Assembly (NCBI RefSeq): GCF_907177275.1
Contig: NZ_CAJSLV010000046.1
Span: forward strand, 62,001-126,000
Origin: Actinacidiphila cocklensis
GTDB taxonomy: Bacteria > Actinomycetota > Actinomycetes > Streptomycetales > Streptomycetaceae
DNA: 64,000 bases
Direction of reading: 5' to 3'
The position numbers were made by a program, and so were the translations under genes. Below the pieces are notes generated by a model. It was given only the letters and a program-made list of their open reading frames with translations. It made no database searches and was not told the origin of the DNA. Shown one piece after another: positions 50,221 to 58,164 of the stretch (the stretch's first letter is position 1; every line of letters starts with the position of its first letter).

Positions 50221-50528
50221 CTGACATCAACGAGGCCTCCCAAGAGGCCATCGACGCCGCCAAGCAAGGCGAGAACTTCGCCGTGATGCTCGCCGCGATC
50301 CAGGCCGCGCAACTCGCCCAGGCCCAACAGCCACAGCAGCCAGCGCCGGTCGTGATTCAGCAGTCCGCGGCCAGCACCGCCGGGAAGTGGCTGGCCATCG
50401 GCGCGGGCGGCTCGATGCTGATGATCACCGTCGCCTTTGCGGCCGTGGCCCTGGCCATCGCCGCAGTCTGCACCGCCCTGGTCGCCCTGGTCGTGTACGG
50501 CATCTACCGCGACATCCGCCGCCGCTGA
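50217..50528 (+). CDS. SpdB-like membrane protein
   Basis: This encodes 103 residues. A Gln/Ala-rich N-terminus is followed by one long hydrophobic stretch, probably two helices (WLAIGAGGSMLMITVAFAAVALAIAAVCTALVALVVYGI), and RDIRRR. Size, topology and position before traB match SpdB proteins that help plasmid spread through mycelium. Confidence 0.68.
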   Translation: MTDINEASQEAIDAAKQGENFAVMLAAIQAAQLAQAQQPQQPAPVVIQQSAASTAGKWLAIGAGGSMLMITVAFAAVALAIAAVCTALVALVVYGIYRDIRRR

Positions 50529-50611
50529 CCTGCCCTTCCGTGCGGCAGGGGTTCCCCCCGACCCCTGTCGGCGCGGTGGGGCCGGATAGCCCGGTCCAGG
50601 AGAGGAACCCC

Positions 50612-50791
50612 ATGCCCTACACCGGCGACCCGATGACCGCCGCGGAGCTGCGCGACCGCGCGGTACGCCGCCTGACCGCCACCCCCCGGCCCACCACCGA
50701 GGACATCGCCGAGGCCGACGCGTGGGCGCGCATCGCCATCAGCGCCTCGATCAGCGAGACCGGCACCACCCCGCCCGAGCAGGCCCACTGA
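50612..50791 (+). CDS. Small hypothetical protein
   Basis: This encodes 59 residues from ATG 50612, with SD AGGAGAGGA. A helical N-terminal segment (MTAAELRDRAVRRLTATPRPTTEDIAEADAWARIAI) resembles short tail-to-membrane adaptor peptides, but no family is recognised. Its stop overlaps the next ATG. Confidence 0.55.
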   Translation: MPYTGDPMTAAELRDRAVRRLTATPRPTTEDIAEADAWARIAISASISETGTTPPEQAH

Positions 50792-50961
50792 TGGGCGCCG
50801 CCGATCGCCTCGACGGTCTCGGCCCCCTCGACCTGGCCCGCGTGATCCGCATCGCCGGAATGGCCGCCATCCGCAAAGGCACCCTGACCACCCGCCAGGA
50901 GAAAGCCATCGACCGCATCGTCGACAGGGCCAACGAGCGCAAGCAGGCCGCGAAGAAGTAG
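50791..50961 (+). CDS. Small hypothetical protein
   Basis: This encodes 56 residues (MGAADRLDGLGPLDLARVIR...). It is helical, with a very basic C-terminus (ANERKQAAKK). It lies just upstream of traB and is coupled to the preceding gene. Function is unknown. Confidence 0.55.
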   Translation: MGAADRLDGLGPLDLARVIRIAGMAAIRKGTLTTRQEKAIDRIVDRANERKQAAKK

Positions 50962-51046
50962 CTCCGCCCCGCGGCGGCCGACGCCGGCCAAGGAAGCCGA
51001 CCGCCGCGGGTCCCCGCACCTCCCGAGAGAGAGCAGGACCACCAGC

Positions 51047-53212
51047 ATGACCGACACCATCCTCCGCCTGGTCAAGGACACCACCGGCAGCGACGCCACC
51101 AGCCCGCCCGACACCGTCGAGGCCGCAGTCGTCGAGGCCGTCACCGAGCAGCTCGCCGAGCCCGTCGAGGGCGTCATCGTCGACTCGCCGCAGGTCACCG
51201 CCGACACCAGCACCTGGATCGGACAGCGCCGCGCCTACCTCGCCGACGCACCCCCCGTCCTCGCGCCTTGGCTCCGCAACGCCCGCGACCTGGCCGAACA
51301 CACCCGCTGGACCGCCTCCTACCTCGGGCACGTCTCGGCCTTCCACACCGTCCGCGCACCCCTGTACGTCGTGCGGCTCATCGGCCGGTCCCCACGCGGG
51401 GCCTGGCGCCTGACCGTCCGCTGGGTCCGCTGGGTGTGCGACACCGAGGCCCGCCCCGTCGAGACCGCCGCGGCGACCACCGCGGACGTCGAAGCGTGGC
51501 TCAGCCTGTCCCGGGAGAAGTCCCGCCGGGTCCGCCCCCGCCGCATCACTTCCGCGGTGGTCGCCGCACCCACCGCGATCGGCGCCACCGTCGCCGGGTT
51601 CCTGCTGCCCGCCTGGGAGCTGGGCGCCGCCACCGGTCTGGCCCTGGCGCTGCTCGGGGTGGCCGGCCGCCGCCAGGACAAGCCCGTCATCACCCGCTAC
51701 GTGTCCGTTCACCTGCAACGACCGCTGAACAGCAGGGAGATCACCGACGCTCTCGACGCCATCGGCATCAAGGGCACCCCGCAGTTCGTCAACCCCATCC
51801 AGGTCGACGGCCCCGGCTGGCTCGCCGAGATGGACCTGCCCCGCGGTGTCCTCGCCGAGAAGCTGCTCGACAAGCGCAAGGAGCTGGCTGGGGCGATGCG
51901 CAGGCCGCTGCAGTGCGTGTGGCCCTCGGTCGGCACCGAGCACCCCTCGCGGGCGAACCTGTGGGTGGCCAAGACCGACCCGCGCACGATCAAGCGCGTC
52001 TGGCCGCTCGCCCACGACGGGCAGGCCGACATGTACGGCGAGTTCCCCTTCGGCGTCACCCCTCGCGGTGAGACCGTGCCCCTGTCCCTGATCGGCACGA
52101 ACGTCCTGATGGGCGGGGTGATGGGCTCCGGGAAGACCTCTGCTGTCCTGGTCATCGCCCTGGCCGGCGCCCTCGACCCCACCTGCGAGATGTGGGTCTA
52201 CGAACTCAAGGGCTCCGGTGACCTCGACTCCGTCGAGCCCATCTGCCACCGGTACGTGTCTGGTGACGACGACGAGCAGTGCAAGGCCACCCTCGACGGA
52301 ATGCGCGCCCTGGAACGCGAGATGAAGCGCCGCAAGAAGGCCGTGGCCGACCTGCCCGTCGAGGACGTCCCCAACGGCCGCAAGGTCACCCGGGCACTGT
52401 CCGACAAGTACCCGCACCTGCGGCTTCACCCGCTGCTGGCCATCTTCGACGAGGTCCACACGCTCTTCGAGCACCCCGAATACGGCAAGCCCGCCGCCGA
52501 GGTCGCAGGGCGCCTCATCCGCAAGGCCCGCGCCTACGGCATGGAGCTGATCTTCACCACCCAGAAGCCCGACGCAGACAGCATCCCGAAGATGGTCAGC
52601 GACAACGCGATCGTCAGGTTCTGCCTGGCCATCACCGGCCACATCCCCAACGACCTCATCCTCGGCACCGGCATGTACAAGCGCGGGATCAGGGCGAACA
52701 TCTTCGAGCCCGCCGAAGGCTCCGACCCCAAGGACTCCGGCACCGGCTGGCTCGCCCGCTCCGCGATGAACGCCCGCATCGTCCGCGCCTACTACATCGC
52801 CCAGGAACTCGCCCGGGCCATCGGGCAGCGCGGCCTGGCCCTGCGCATCGCCGCCGGCACCCTCACCGGTGAAGCCGCCGGGCAGGTCATCGAGCCGGTC
52901 GACGTCGAGACCGTCGTCGACCACCTGCGCGCCATCTGGCCCGACGGCGCGACCGCCGTGCACTCCCACCGCCTCGTCGAGGCACTGGTCGCCTACCGGC
53001 CCGAGCTGTACGGCCCATGGATCAGCACCGACCCCACCCTGACCGACCGGGAGATCCAGGCCGCCAGCTCCGCGACCCTGTCCGCGGCACTGCGCCCGTA
53101 CAAGGTGGCCACCGCGCAGATCACCATCCGGGACTGCTGCGGCGGCGCCAAAGGCGTCCGCTGGACCGACATCCCCGAGGCCGCCACCGACCCCGAAGAC
53201 GACGACGAGTAG
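51047..53212 (+). CDS. traB: FtsK/SpoIIIE-type DNA translocase (TraB-like)
   Basis: This encodes 721 residues with SD GAGAGAGCAGGACC. The N-terminal region has a membrane segment (ITSAVVAAPTAIGATVAGFLLPAWELGAATGLALALLGV, about 165-203). The FtsK ATPase domain has Walker A GGVMGSGKTS (about 354), Walker B LLAIFDEVHTLF (about 464) and RKARAYGMELIFTTQKPDADSIP. The C-terminus is winged-helix-like (EIQAASSATLSAALRPYKVATAQI). It matches actinomycete conjugative translocases that move double-stranded DNA between hyphae. Three strong inverted repeats follow, the usual place for a clt locus. Confidence 0.9.
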   Translation: MTDTILRLVKDTTGSDATSPPDTVEAAVVEAVTEQLAEPVEGVIVDSPQVTADTSTWIGQRRAYLADAPPVLAPWLRNARDLAEHTRWTASYLGHVSAFHTVRAPLYVVRLIGRSPRGAWRLTVRWVRWVCDTEARPVETAAATTADVEAWLSLSREKSRRVRPRRITSAVVAAPTAIGATVAGFLLPAWELGAATGLALALLGVAGRRQDKPVITRYVSVHLQRPLNSREITDALDAIGIKGTPQFVNPIQVDGPGWLAEMDLPRGVLAEKLLDKRKELAGAMRRPLQCVWPSVGTEHPSRANLWVAKTDPRTIKRVWPLAHDGQADMYGEFPFGVTPRGETVPLSLIGTNVLMGGVMGSGKTSAVLVIALAGALDPTCEMWVYELKGSGDLDSVEPICHRYVSGDDDEQCKATLDGMRALEREMKRRKKAVADLPVEDVPNGRKVTRALSDKYPHLRLHPLLAIFDEVHTLFEHPEYGKPAAEVAGRLIRKARAYGMELIFTTQKPDADSIPKMVSDNAIVRFCLAITGHIPNDLILGTGMYKRGIRANIFEPAEGSDPKDSGTGWLARSAMNARIVRAYYIAQELARAIGQRGLALRIAAGTLTGEAAGQVIEPVDVETVVDHLRAIWPDGATAVHSHRLVEALVAYRPELYGPWISTDPTLTDREIQAASSATLSAALRPYKVATAQITIRDCCGGAKGVRWTDIPEAATDPEDDDE

Positions 53213-53235
53213 CCCAGCCCGGTTTCACCCCAACC

Positions 53236-53249
53236 CGAAACCGGTTTCG
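53236..53249. repeat. 14-bp perfect palindrome downstream of traB
   Basis: CGAAACCGGTTTCG is fully self-complementary. It lies 24 bp after the traB stop, and the half-site GGTTTCG recurs at 53220-53226 and 53294-53300. It is part of a cluster of inverted repeats that could be the clt (cis-acting transfer) site bound by TraB. Confidence 0.65.
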
Positions 53250-53251
53250 AC

Positions 53252-53295
53252 CCCGATATCCCCGCCACGGTCACCTGACCTGCGGTGATATCGGG
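53252..53295. repeat. Compound inverted repeat downstream of traB
   Basis: CCCGATATC...GATATCGGG outer arms (9 bp) enclose CCGC...GCGG and GGTCA-CC-TGACC, so 44 nt can fold as one interrupted hairpin. The nesting of three separate stems is unlike a simple terminator. Confidence 0.7.
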
Positions 53296-53329
53296 TTTCG
53301 AGGTCCACATCAGGGTGCCCCCGATCGGC

Positions 53330-53376
53330 CGTATGAGCCGCCGATCCCGGTCGTCCGCCTGTCGGCGGCTCATACG
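53330..53376. repeat. 15-bp perfect inverted repeat
   Basis: CGTATGAGCCGCCGA and TCGGCGGCTCATACG flank a 17-nt loop. It is the third inverted repeat in 150 bp between traB and the next gene. It could be a terminator, clt component, or regulator site for the leaderless-looking gene at 53395. Confidence 0.75.
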
Positions 53377-53394
53377 TACCCGTAGAGTGCAGCG

Positions 53395-53643
53395 GTGTCT
53401 CTGAGATCGCGCAAAGCGCTGACCGCCGCAGCGAGAATGCTCGCCGTCGACGCCTTCCTGATAGCCAGTTGGCGTTGGGGACGTCACTCAACCTGGAGCA
53501 GCATCACGCCCTGGGCAATCGGCCTCCTCCTCCTCACCACCGGAATCGCGGCCTATACCTGGTGGTGGCACAGCGACCCCCAGCGCCAGGACAGGGCGCG
53601 CATACTCCGCGAGGAGCGCGCCGCCCGGCAACAGCTCAAATGA
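53395..53643 (+). CDS. Small membrane protein
   Basis: This encodes 82 residues from GTG 53395. Two hydrophobic segments (AARMLAVDAFLIASW; SITPWAIGLLLLTTGIAAYTWWWH) precede a basic C-terminal helix (QDRARILREERAARQQL). There is no SD. TAGAGT seven bases upstream may be a -10 box giving a leaderless transcript. Function is unknown; transfer-associated by position. Confidence 0.6.
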   Translation: MSLRSRKALTAAARMLAVDAFLIASWRWGRHSTWSSITPWAIGLLLLTTGIAAYTWWWHSDPQRQDRARILREERAARQQLK

Positions 53644-53680
53644 CACAGAGGCCCCGATAGCGTAGGGGCATCATGGGGGC

Positions 53681-53782
53681 ATGGAACCGCTGTACGTCCC
53701 CGCTGGCCACATGTCCGCCCCGCAGGTCGCCACCACCCTCGCTAGCGCGTGGGCCTGCGCGCTTGGCGCCTCGCGGATCTAA
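53681..53782 (+). pseudogene. Truncated copy of the MerR/Xis-like gene at 56313
   Basis: The first 19 codons (MEPLYVPAGHMSAPQVATTL) match MEPLYVPAGHMTTRQVASTL of the intact gene at 56313, then the frame runs into unrelated sequence and stops at 53782. DNA identity in the shared part is high. It is a broken duplicate flanking the cargo cassette; 53783-54052 contains no other supported gene. Confidence 0.8.
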
Positions 53783-54052
53783 CGGCAGCCCCGGAGCCTT
53801 GCCATGTCGGAAGCACTCGCCGACCGCGGCCAGGAGACCGGCAGCGAGTAACTCCAGGTAAAAGAGGCAGGGAGGCGCCCGCGGGATTGGCCGGCTCAGC
53901 CCCGAACCGAGCACTTCTGAGAGGACACTCAGACCCATGATCGTGGGGCCACCGGCACCACACCGGCCGTCGTCGACGGCCCTTCGTGAAGACTCGTCCA
54001 CTGGTTGCTCTGTCGGTTGCTGTTCTGGTTTTCCTCTGCAAGTATCTGTTGC

Positions 54053-54844
54053 ATGGGTACACGTGAGATCTACCCGAACCCGCCCTTGGCCCTGACAGTC
54101 GTCGAGCTTCGGCACCCGGCCGCTCCCGCACTGAGCGACGCCGACCAGGCGTCGCTCAAGGCTGTCCTGACCAGCAGTTTTCCGCTCTTCAAGCCCGCCC
54201 ATCGCATCAACCTCACCGTGACTACCTCAGGTACTAGCCAGGAAAGGATCACCGACGCTCGCTACATGACACGCGACCACACCGCCTCGATCTCCTACCG
54301 GCCTGATGCCATCGTGGTCGAGACCACCCGCTACAAGCGCCGCAGCGCACTGCGCGGTCTACTGCATCAAGCGGTGGAGGCTCGGCAGAAGGTTGCCCCG
54401 GTCGACGGCGTCGAACGCCTAGGCATCCGGTACATCAACGAAGTTCGGGCTCCGGACGTTGACGAAGCCAAGGACTGGGCACAGTGGATCTCCCCTGCGC
54501 TCACCGGGCTGATCAAGATCAAGACTGCCGATGATGGCGGCCCCCGAAACTGGCAGGGTCTGGCAGAGTTCGGCACCCCCGCATCGGGTGTCGTTCTGCG
54601 GCACGGGATCTTCGACGGCTACGCCGTCGACCCCACCGGCGACCTACGGCGGCCTACTCCCAATCCAGGCCCCTTCTATCTCATCGACATGGACTCCTTC
54701 TGGGCGTCCGAGGGCGATACTCAGGTGCTTGAGTGGGAATCCGTCGAGACGCGATTCGATGCAGCCGCGCTGTCCGCCAACGAGCTCTTCGAGCAACTGG
54801 TGACCGACGAATACCGGAGAGAGGTACTGCGAGTTGAACACTGA
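54053..54844 (+). CDS. TIGR04255-family protein
   Basis: This encodes 263 residues from ATG 54053. The N-terminus (REIYPNPPLALTVVELRHP), a central RYINEV segment (ERLGIRYINEVRAPD) and the C-terminal VTDEYRREVLR match the pattern of the sporadically distributed TIGR04255 family. The biochemical role is unknown, but patchy distribution on mobile elements is typical. GC is visibly lower than in flanking genes. Its end overlaps the next gene (TTG 54834), forming a coupled three-gene cassette. Confidence 0.75.
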   Translation: MGTREIYPNPPLALTVVELRHPAAPALSDADQASLKAVLTSSFPLFKPAHRINLTVTTSGTSQERITDARYMTRDHTASISYRPDAIVVETTRYKRRSALRGLLHQAVEARQKVAPVDGVERLGIRYINEVRAPDVDEAKDWAQWISPALTGLIKIKTADDGGPRNWQGLAEFGTPASGVVLRHGIFDGYAVDPTGDLRRPTPNPGPFYLIDMDSFWASEGDTQVLEWESVETRFDAAALSANELFEQLVTDEYRREVLRVEH

Positions 54845-55484
54845 CATCCGCCGTCCGCTGCCAGCTCCAACCGCACCGACCAAGGACTTGATCGAGCGGT
54901 CGGGCCCTGCGACGACCACTGCCTCGCAACTGTCCGACCTTGCCGAAGCCGCCGGGTCTCTGCGCCTGGTCGCACGCTTTGCCCACGAGGACAAGATCGA
55001 GCACCACCAGACCGAGCTGTTTAGAGCCTGGCAACAGCGCACCGCTGTGCGTGGCAGGTCCGCTCCGTCGCCGCTACTGGACGAATTGGCTGACCTGGGC
55101 TTCGCATGGCGGGACGTAGCCCGCATGCTCGCGGTCAGTGTCCCGGCCGTGCAGAAGTGGCGTCGCTCAGGAGGCGTGACTGGCGAGAACCGCCGACGCC
55201 TGGCAGGGCTGCTCGCCATGTGCGATGAGATCACCACCCGCTACCACGTCCAGGAGATCGCGTCGTGGTTCGAGATGTCGATCGTGTCCGCTGCTCCCGT
55301 CACTCCGGCCGACATGTACGCGGCCGGCAGGCCCGAACTCGTCCTGGAGTACGCCAGCGGACACACCGATCCCGAGCAAATCCTCACGGCTTACGACCCC
55401 GACTGGCGCGAGCACTTCCGCTCCAACTTCGAGGTCTACGTTGAAGCCGACGGGGAGATGTCGATCCGCCCGAAAGGCCAGTAA
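54834..55484 (+). CDS. Helix-turn-helix protein of cargo cassette
   Basis: This encodes 216 residues from TTG 54834, overlapping the previous gene by 11 bp. A central helix-turn-helix is clear: LGFAWRDVARMLAVSVPAVQKWRRSGGVTGENRRRLAGLLAMCDEI. The C-terminal part (PADMYAAGRPELVLEYASGHTDPEQILTAYDPDWREHF) resembles the Xre/MbcA/ParS antitoxin type. It is probably the regulatory or antitoxin-like member of the cassette (inference). Confidence 0.7.
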   Translation: MNTDIRRPLPAPTAPTKDLIERSGPATTTASQLSDLAEAAGSLRLVARFAHEDKIEHHQTELFRAWQQRTAVRGRSAPSPLLDELADLGFAWRDVARMLAVSVPAVQKWRRSGGVTGENRRRLAGLLAMCDEITTRYHVQEIASWFEMSIVSAAPVTPADMYAAGRPELVLEYASGHTDPEQILTAYDPDWREHFRSNFEVYVEADGEMSIRPKGQ

Positions 55485-55487
55485 GGC

Positions 55488-56189
55488 GTGATCCACGAAA
55501 TGGAGAAGCCGCAGAGCCCCGGCGAGTTGTACCTGGCCCGGGGCGATGAGGTTTCCGCTGTCCGCCCGATCCTCACCGGAGACGTGTTCGCAGACGTGAA
55601 CGTCTGCGACACGGACGGAAGCACGGCCGGGCGGGCAGTCATGATCCTGGACCACCCATGCTCCCTGCGACTCGACGGCACCACCCTGGCGCCGCGGTTG
55701 ACGGTCGCGGAAGTCCAGCCGGGCCCGATTGGCTCATGGCGCGGCTCCTACAACCGGATGTTCCTCCCGGACCTGCCCCTCGGGACGGACCCCGGCGAAC
55801 CCCACGCTGCGGCCTACTTCGACAACTGTTTCCAGGTCACGCCGCAACAGCTTGAAGCAGGCAACCGCCTCGCCTGTCTGAGCACCGAGGGCATCAACTT
55901 GCTCCTACAGCGGCGCGTCCACCACTTCAGTCGCGTCGTCATCCCAACCTTCGAATTCCAGAACGCCAATGCCGGCGTGTACGAGGAGGCGGACCTGCTT
56001 GAGGAGTGGTGCGAGCTCCGCGAGAGGGACGGCGTCAAGACCAACGACGCCGCGAAAGAATGCATGGAGTGGCTGCGCGAGCAGGTCAGCGGCGGCCGGC
56101 GCCAGGACCTGCTCAAGGACCCGCAGAAGCGGAGCGCGATCCGCAGGGAGATGCGTGCGCGGATCAGGTCTCTCGGACCCCACTCCTGA
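55488..56189 (+). CDS. Unknown protein, third gene of cargo cassette
   Basis: This encodes 233 residues from GTG 55488, 3 bp after the preceding stop. The N-terminal half (EVSAVRPILTGDVFADVNVCDTDGSTAGRAVMILDHPCSLR) suggests a beta-barrel reminiscent of PemK/SH3-like folds. The C-terminal part is helical and charged (LLEEWCELRERDGVKTNDAAKECMEWLREQVSGGRRQDLLKDPQKRSAIRREMRARI). No family is recognised. It may be the effector partner of the helix-turn-helix protein (speculative). Confidence 0.68.
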   Translation: MIHEMEKPQSPGELYLARGDEVSAVRPILTGDVFADVNVCDTDGSTAGRAVMILDHPCSLRLDGTTLAPRLTVAEVQPGPIGSWRGSYNRMFLPDLPLGTDPGEPHAAAYFDNCFQVTPQQLEAGNRLACLSTEGINLLLQRRVHHFSRVVIPTFEFQNANAGVYEEADLLEEWCELRERDGVKTNDAAKECMEWLREQVSGGRRQDLLKDPQKRSAIRREMRARIRSLGPHS

Positions 56190-56312
56190 GCCCACATGAC
56201 CCGCATCCCTCAGACCGCATCACGACCGCTGTTGGAGCCCCGTGACCGGGTCCTCCCCGATCGTTCACAGACGGCTCGTCGGCCAACCCTGGCGGCCCGC
56301 CACACTGGACGC

Positions 56313-56504
56313 ATGGAGCCCCTGTACGTCCCCGCCGGCCACATGACCACTCGGCAGGTCGCGAGCACGCTCGGGATCGGACCATCCGGCGTCCGCCAGC
56401 TCGTCGCCCGCGGCCGGCTGACGCGCGCCGGAGGCAGCCCTCGCCAGCCGTACTACGACACCGCCCAGGTGCTCGCCATCCTCGCCGAACGCGTGGCAGC
56501 TTGA
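56313..56504 (+). CDS. MerR/Xis-like helix-turn-helix protein
   Basis: This encodes 63 residues. MTTRQVASTLGIGPSGVRQLVARGRLTRAGGSPRQPYYDTAQVLAILAERV is a complete helix-turn-helix_17/MerR-type DNA-binding domain. It is the intact paralogue of the truncated copy at 53681. An excisionase or late-gene regulator role is possible. A hairpin terminator follows at 56556. Confidence 0.78.
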   Translation: MEPLYVPAGHMTTRQVASTLGIGPSGVRQLVARGRLTRAGGSPRQPYYDTAQVLAILAERVAA

Positions 56505-56511
56505 CAGCAGG

Positions 56512-57063
56512 TCAGCAGCGGTGTGACGATCTTTCCGCAGACGTATGCCACAACGAGGCCCCGCCATCGCGCGGGGCTTCGGCATGCAGGGGGTCGCCAG
56601 CCGAGTTCACGGTGGGCACCGGATACTTCGCCAGAGCCTTCTCGCCGAGCCGCTGAAAGTGGAGCCAAGGGTCTCTGCCGTGGTTGCGCCGGTCCTGAAT
56701 GACGTACCTCGCATGGAAGTAGACATCGGCGTACAGCCAACCCCACTCCTTGAACACCAAGGAACGCTTGATAAAGCGCTCCTCCACGTACAGGCCGAGG
56801 ATGTCGAACATGGCTATGGCGCTTACGGCCTTCTGATAGTCGTCCGACTTCCACCTCCGCATACCTATCGCGTCGTCGAGTCCGTTGATCTGCTCTCGCA
56901 ACAGAGTGCGACCGGTTTGCATGTCCGGACGACTCAGCTTCTCGTGCAGGTCAAGGAACAGGTCCCGCTTCTGCCGCTTCATGGTCCGCGCAAGGGCGTA
57001 CCCGCTCACCACGGCCGATGCGCCAGCAGCAGACGCCGCGAAGATCGCAACACCTTCAGTCAT
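56512..57063 (-). CDS. DUF4760-like single-TM protein
   Basis: This encodes 183 residues. An N-terminal transmembrane helix (GVAIFAASAAGASAVVSGYALA) is followed by a helical domain (KRQKRDLFLDLHEKLSRPDMQTGRTLLREQIN, VSAIAMFDILGLYVEERFIKRSLVFKEWGWLYADVY) of DUF4760 type. It is of lower GC than the backbone and opposite in strand to everything around it, the pattern of a lysogeny-expressed moron. Its last 20 codons overlap a hairpin terminator, so the true C-terminus may be recent sequence. Confidence 0.7.
   Translation of the reverse strand: MTEGVAIFAASAAGASAVVSGYALARTMKRQKRDLFLDLHEKLSRPDMQTGRTLLREQINGLDDAIGMRRWKSDDYQKAVSAIAMFDILGLYVEERFIKRSLVFKEWGWLYADVYFHARYVIQDRRNHGRDPWLHFQRLGEKALAKYPVPTVNSAGDPLHAEAPRDGGASLWHTSAERSSHRC
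56556..56579 (+). terminator. Hairpin terminator
   Basis: AGGCCCCGC-CATCGC-GCGGGGCTT is located 52 nt after the plus-strand helix-turn-helix gene, inside the 3' end of the opposite-strand DUF4760-like gene. Confidence 0.75.
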
Positions 57064-57197
57064 ACATCCAGGTAAAGCGCATGATCATGGTTGGCGCCAC
57101 AGATGCTGAGCCGCGCGGGGCGCTGTCTGCATGTGAGCGGAGGTACTGCGGCCAGCGCCCTCCGCAGTGACACAGCACCACCACTGCGAGGTGAGCC

Positions 57198-57458
57198 GTG
57201 AGCAGCACATCTGATCGTGGTTACGGCGCTGACCACCAAGCCATCCGCAAGGTGCTGCTCGACGAGGCCTACGGCCAGCCCTGCCACCACTGCGGCCACC
57301 CGATGCTCAAGGGCCAGGCGCTCGACCTCGACCACACTGCCGACCGCACCGGCTACAGGGGCTTCGCTCACGCATCGTGCAACCGGCGCGACGGCGCACG
57401 GCGCGGCAACGCCCGTCGTCGCAGGTCAGCCAGCCTGCGCACCTCCGAGCCCTGGTGA
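57198..57458 (+). CDS. HNH endonuclease
   Basis: This encodes 86 residues from GTG 57198. The HNH core is visible: PCHHCGHPMLKGQALDLDHTADRTGYRGFAHASCNRRDGARRGN, with Cys pairs for structural zinc, the catalytic DH and the final N/H positions. HNH proteins encoded beside the terminase in HK97-type phages are needed for cohesive-end cleavage during packaging, which fits its place at the start of the head module. Confidence 0.88.
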   Translation: MSSTSDRGYGADHQAIRKVLLDEAYGQPCHHCGHPMLKGQALDLDHTADRTGYRGFAHASCNRRDGARRGNARRRRSASLRTSEPW

Positions 57459-57729
57459 GCCAGGCGAAACGGACATAGCAGGGCAGGAAGGGGCGAGGGG
57501 GGCGGGTCGGGTACGGGGAAACGATCTTGCCCTGACCCCGCCCCCAGTCAAAAAATCTCTCCCCGACGTTCTTCTTAGCGGCACGCGCAGAAACCCCTTT
57601 TCTCCTGAAAGGGGGTTGGAATTTCGATTCTGGCGATTCGCCTGCATCCCGGTTTCCGGTGGGCTGTTCTTCGCCTTCACCTAGGTTCGCGCAGGTCAGG
57701 GGCTGCGTCAAGTAGTTCCGGGGGTCGAA
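57459..57729. other. Non-coding region, candidate cos site
   Basis: There is no convincing gene in 271 bp between the HNH and terminase genes. A very G-rich run (57490-57520), an A-run (57551-57555) and the inverted repeat AACCCCTTT-TCTCCTG-AAAGGGGGTT (57592-57617) stand out. Location between HNH and the terminase small subunit is the classical cos position in HK97-like actinophages. Confidence 0.5.
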
Positions 57730-58164
57730 TTGAAGAAAGATTGCGAGACCTGCGGGAATTCCTTCGACGCTAAGCGGCGCACGGCAAAGTACTGCTCGGG
57801 GAAGTGCCGCGTACAGGCACAGCGCGGCTCTACGGGCACAACCAGCACGGTCGTCGCCTTCGGGATCGTGCCCCAGTTGCCGGCGGAGCCAGAGCCGGAG
57901 CGTCGGGCGGGGCCACTGGAGACCGCGGCGTTCCAGGAGCTGGACGCCGTCAGTCGCGCGGAGACGCTCGCCGGCGGGGTGGTGCTCGCGCTGGCGCGGC
58001 GTATCGACCAGGCAGGCCCGGACGACACCGGAAGCAGTTTCGCGGCCCTGACGAAGGAGCTGCGGGCCGCGCTGGCCGCCGCCGTGGCCGGTGCCGAGCA
58101 GGACGACGAGATCGACCGCGCGCGCAAGCAGATGGAGGCGAAGCGGCGTGGCCGAGCTGGTTAG
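57730..58164 (+). CDS. Putative terminase small subunit with zinc ribbon
   Basis: This encodes 144 residues from TTG 57730. The N-terminal zinc ribbon (DCETCGNSFDAKRRTAKYCSGKCRVQAQR) is followed by a helical domain (LAGGVVLALARRIDQAGPDDTGSSFAALTKELRAALAAAVAG) typical of small terminase-like proteins in Streptomyces phages. It overlaps the large terminase by 17 bp. The small-subunit role is inferred from order. Confidence 0.7.
   Translation: MKKDCETCGNSFDAKRRTAKYCSGKCRVQAQRGSTGTTSTVVAFGIVPQLPAEPEPERRAGPLETAAFQELDAVSRAETLAGGVVLALARRIDQAGPDDTGSSFAALTKELRAALAAAVAGAEQDDEIDRARKQMEAKRRGRAG

Noticed and set aside
53813..53860. Short ORF MSEALADRGQETGSE
   Set aside because: 15 codons, no ribosome-binding site, within the degraded segment after the truncated helix-turn-helix copy.
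57217..57684. 155-residue plus-strand open frame after the HNH gene
   Set aside because: It overlaps the HNH gene out of frame, then runs through the low-complexity candidate cos region; no domain.
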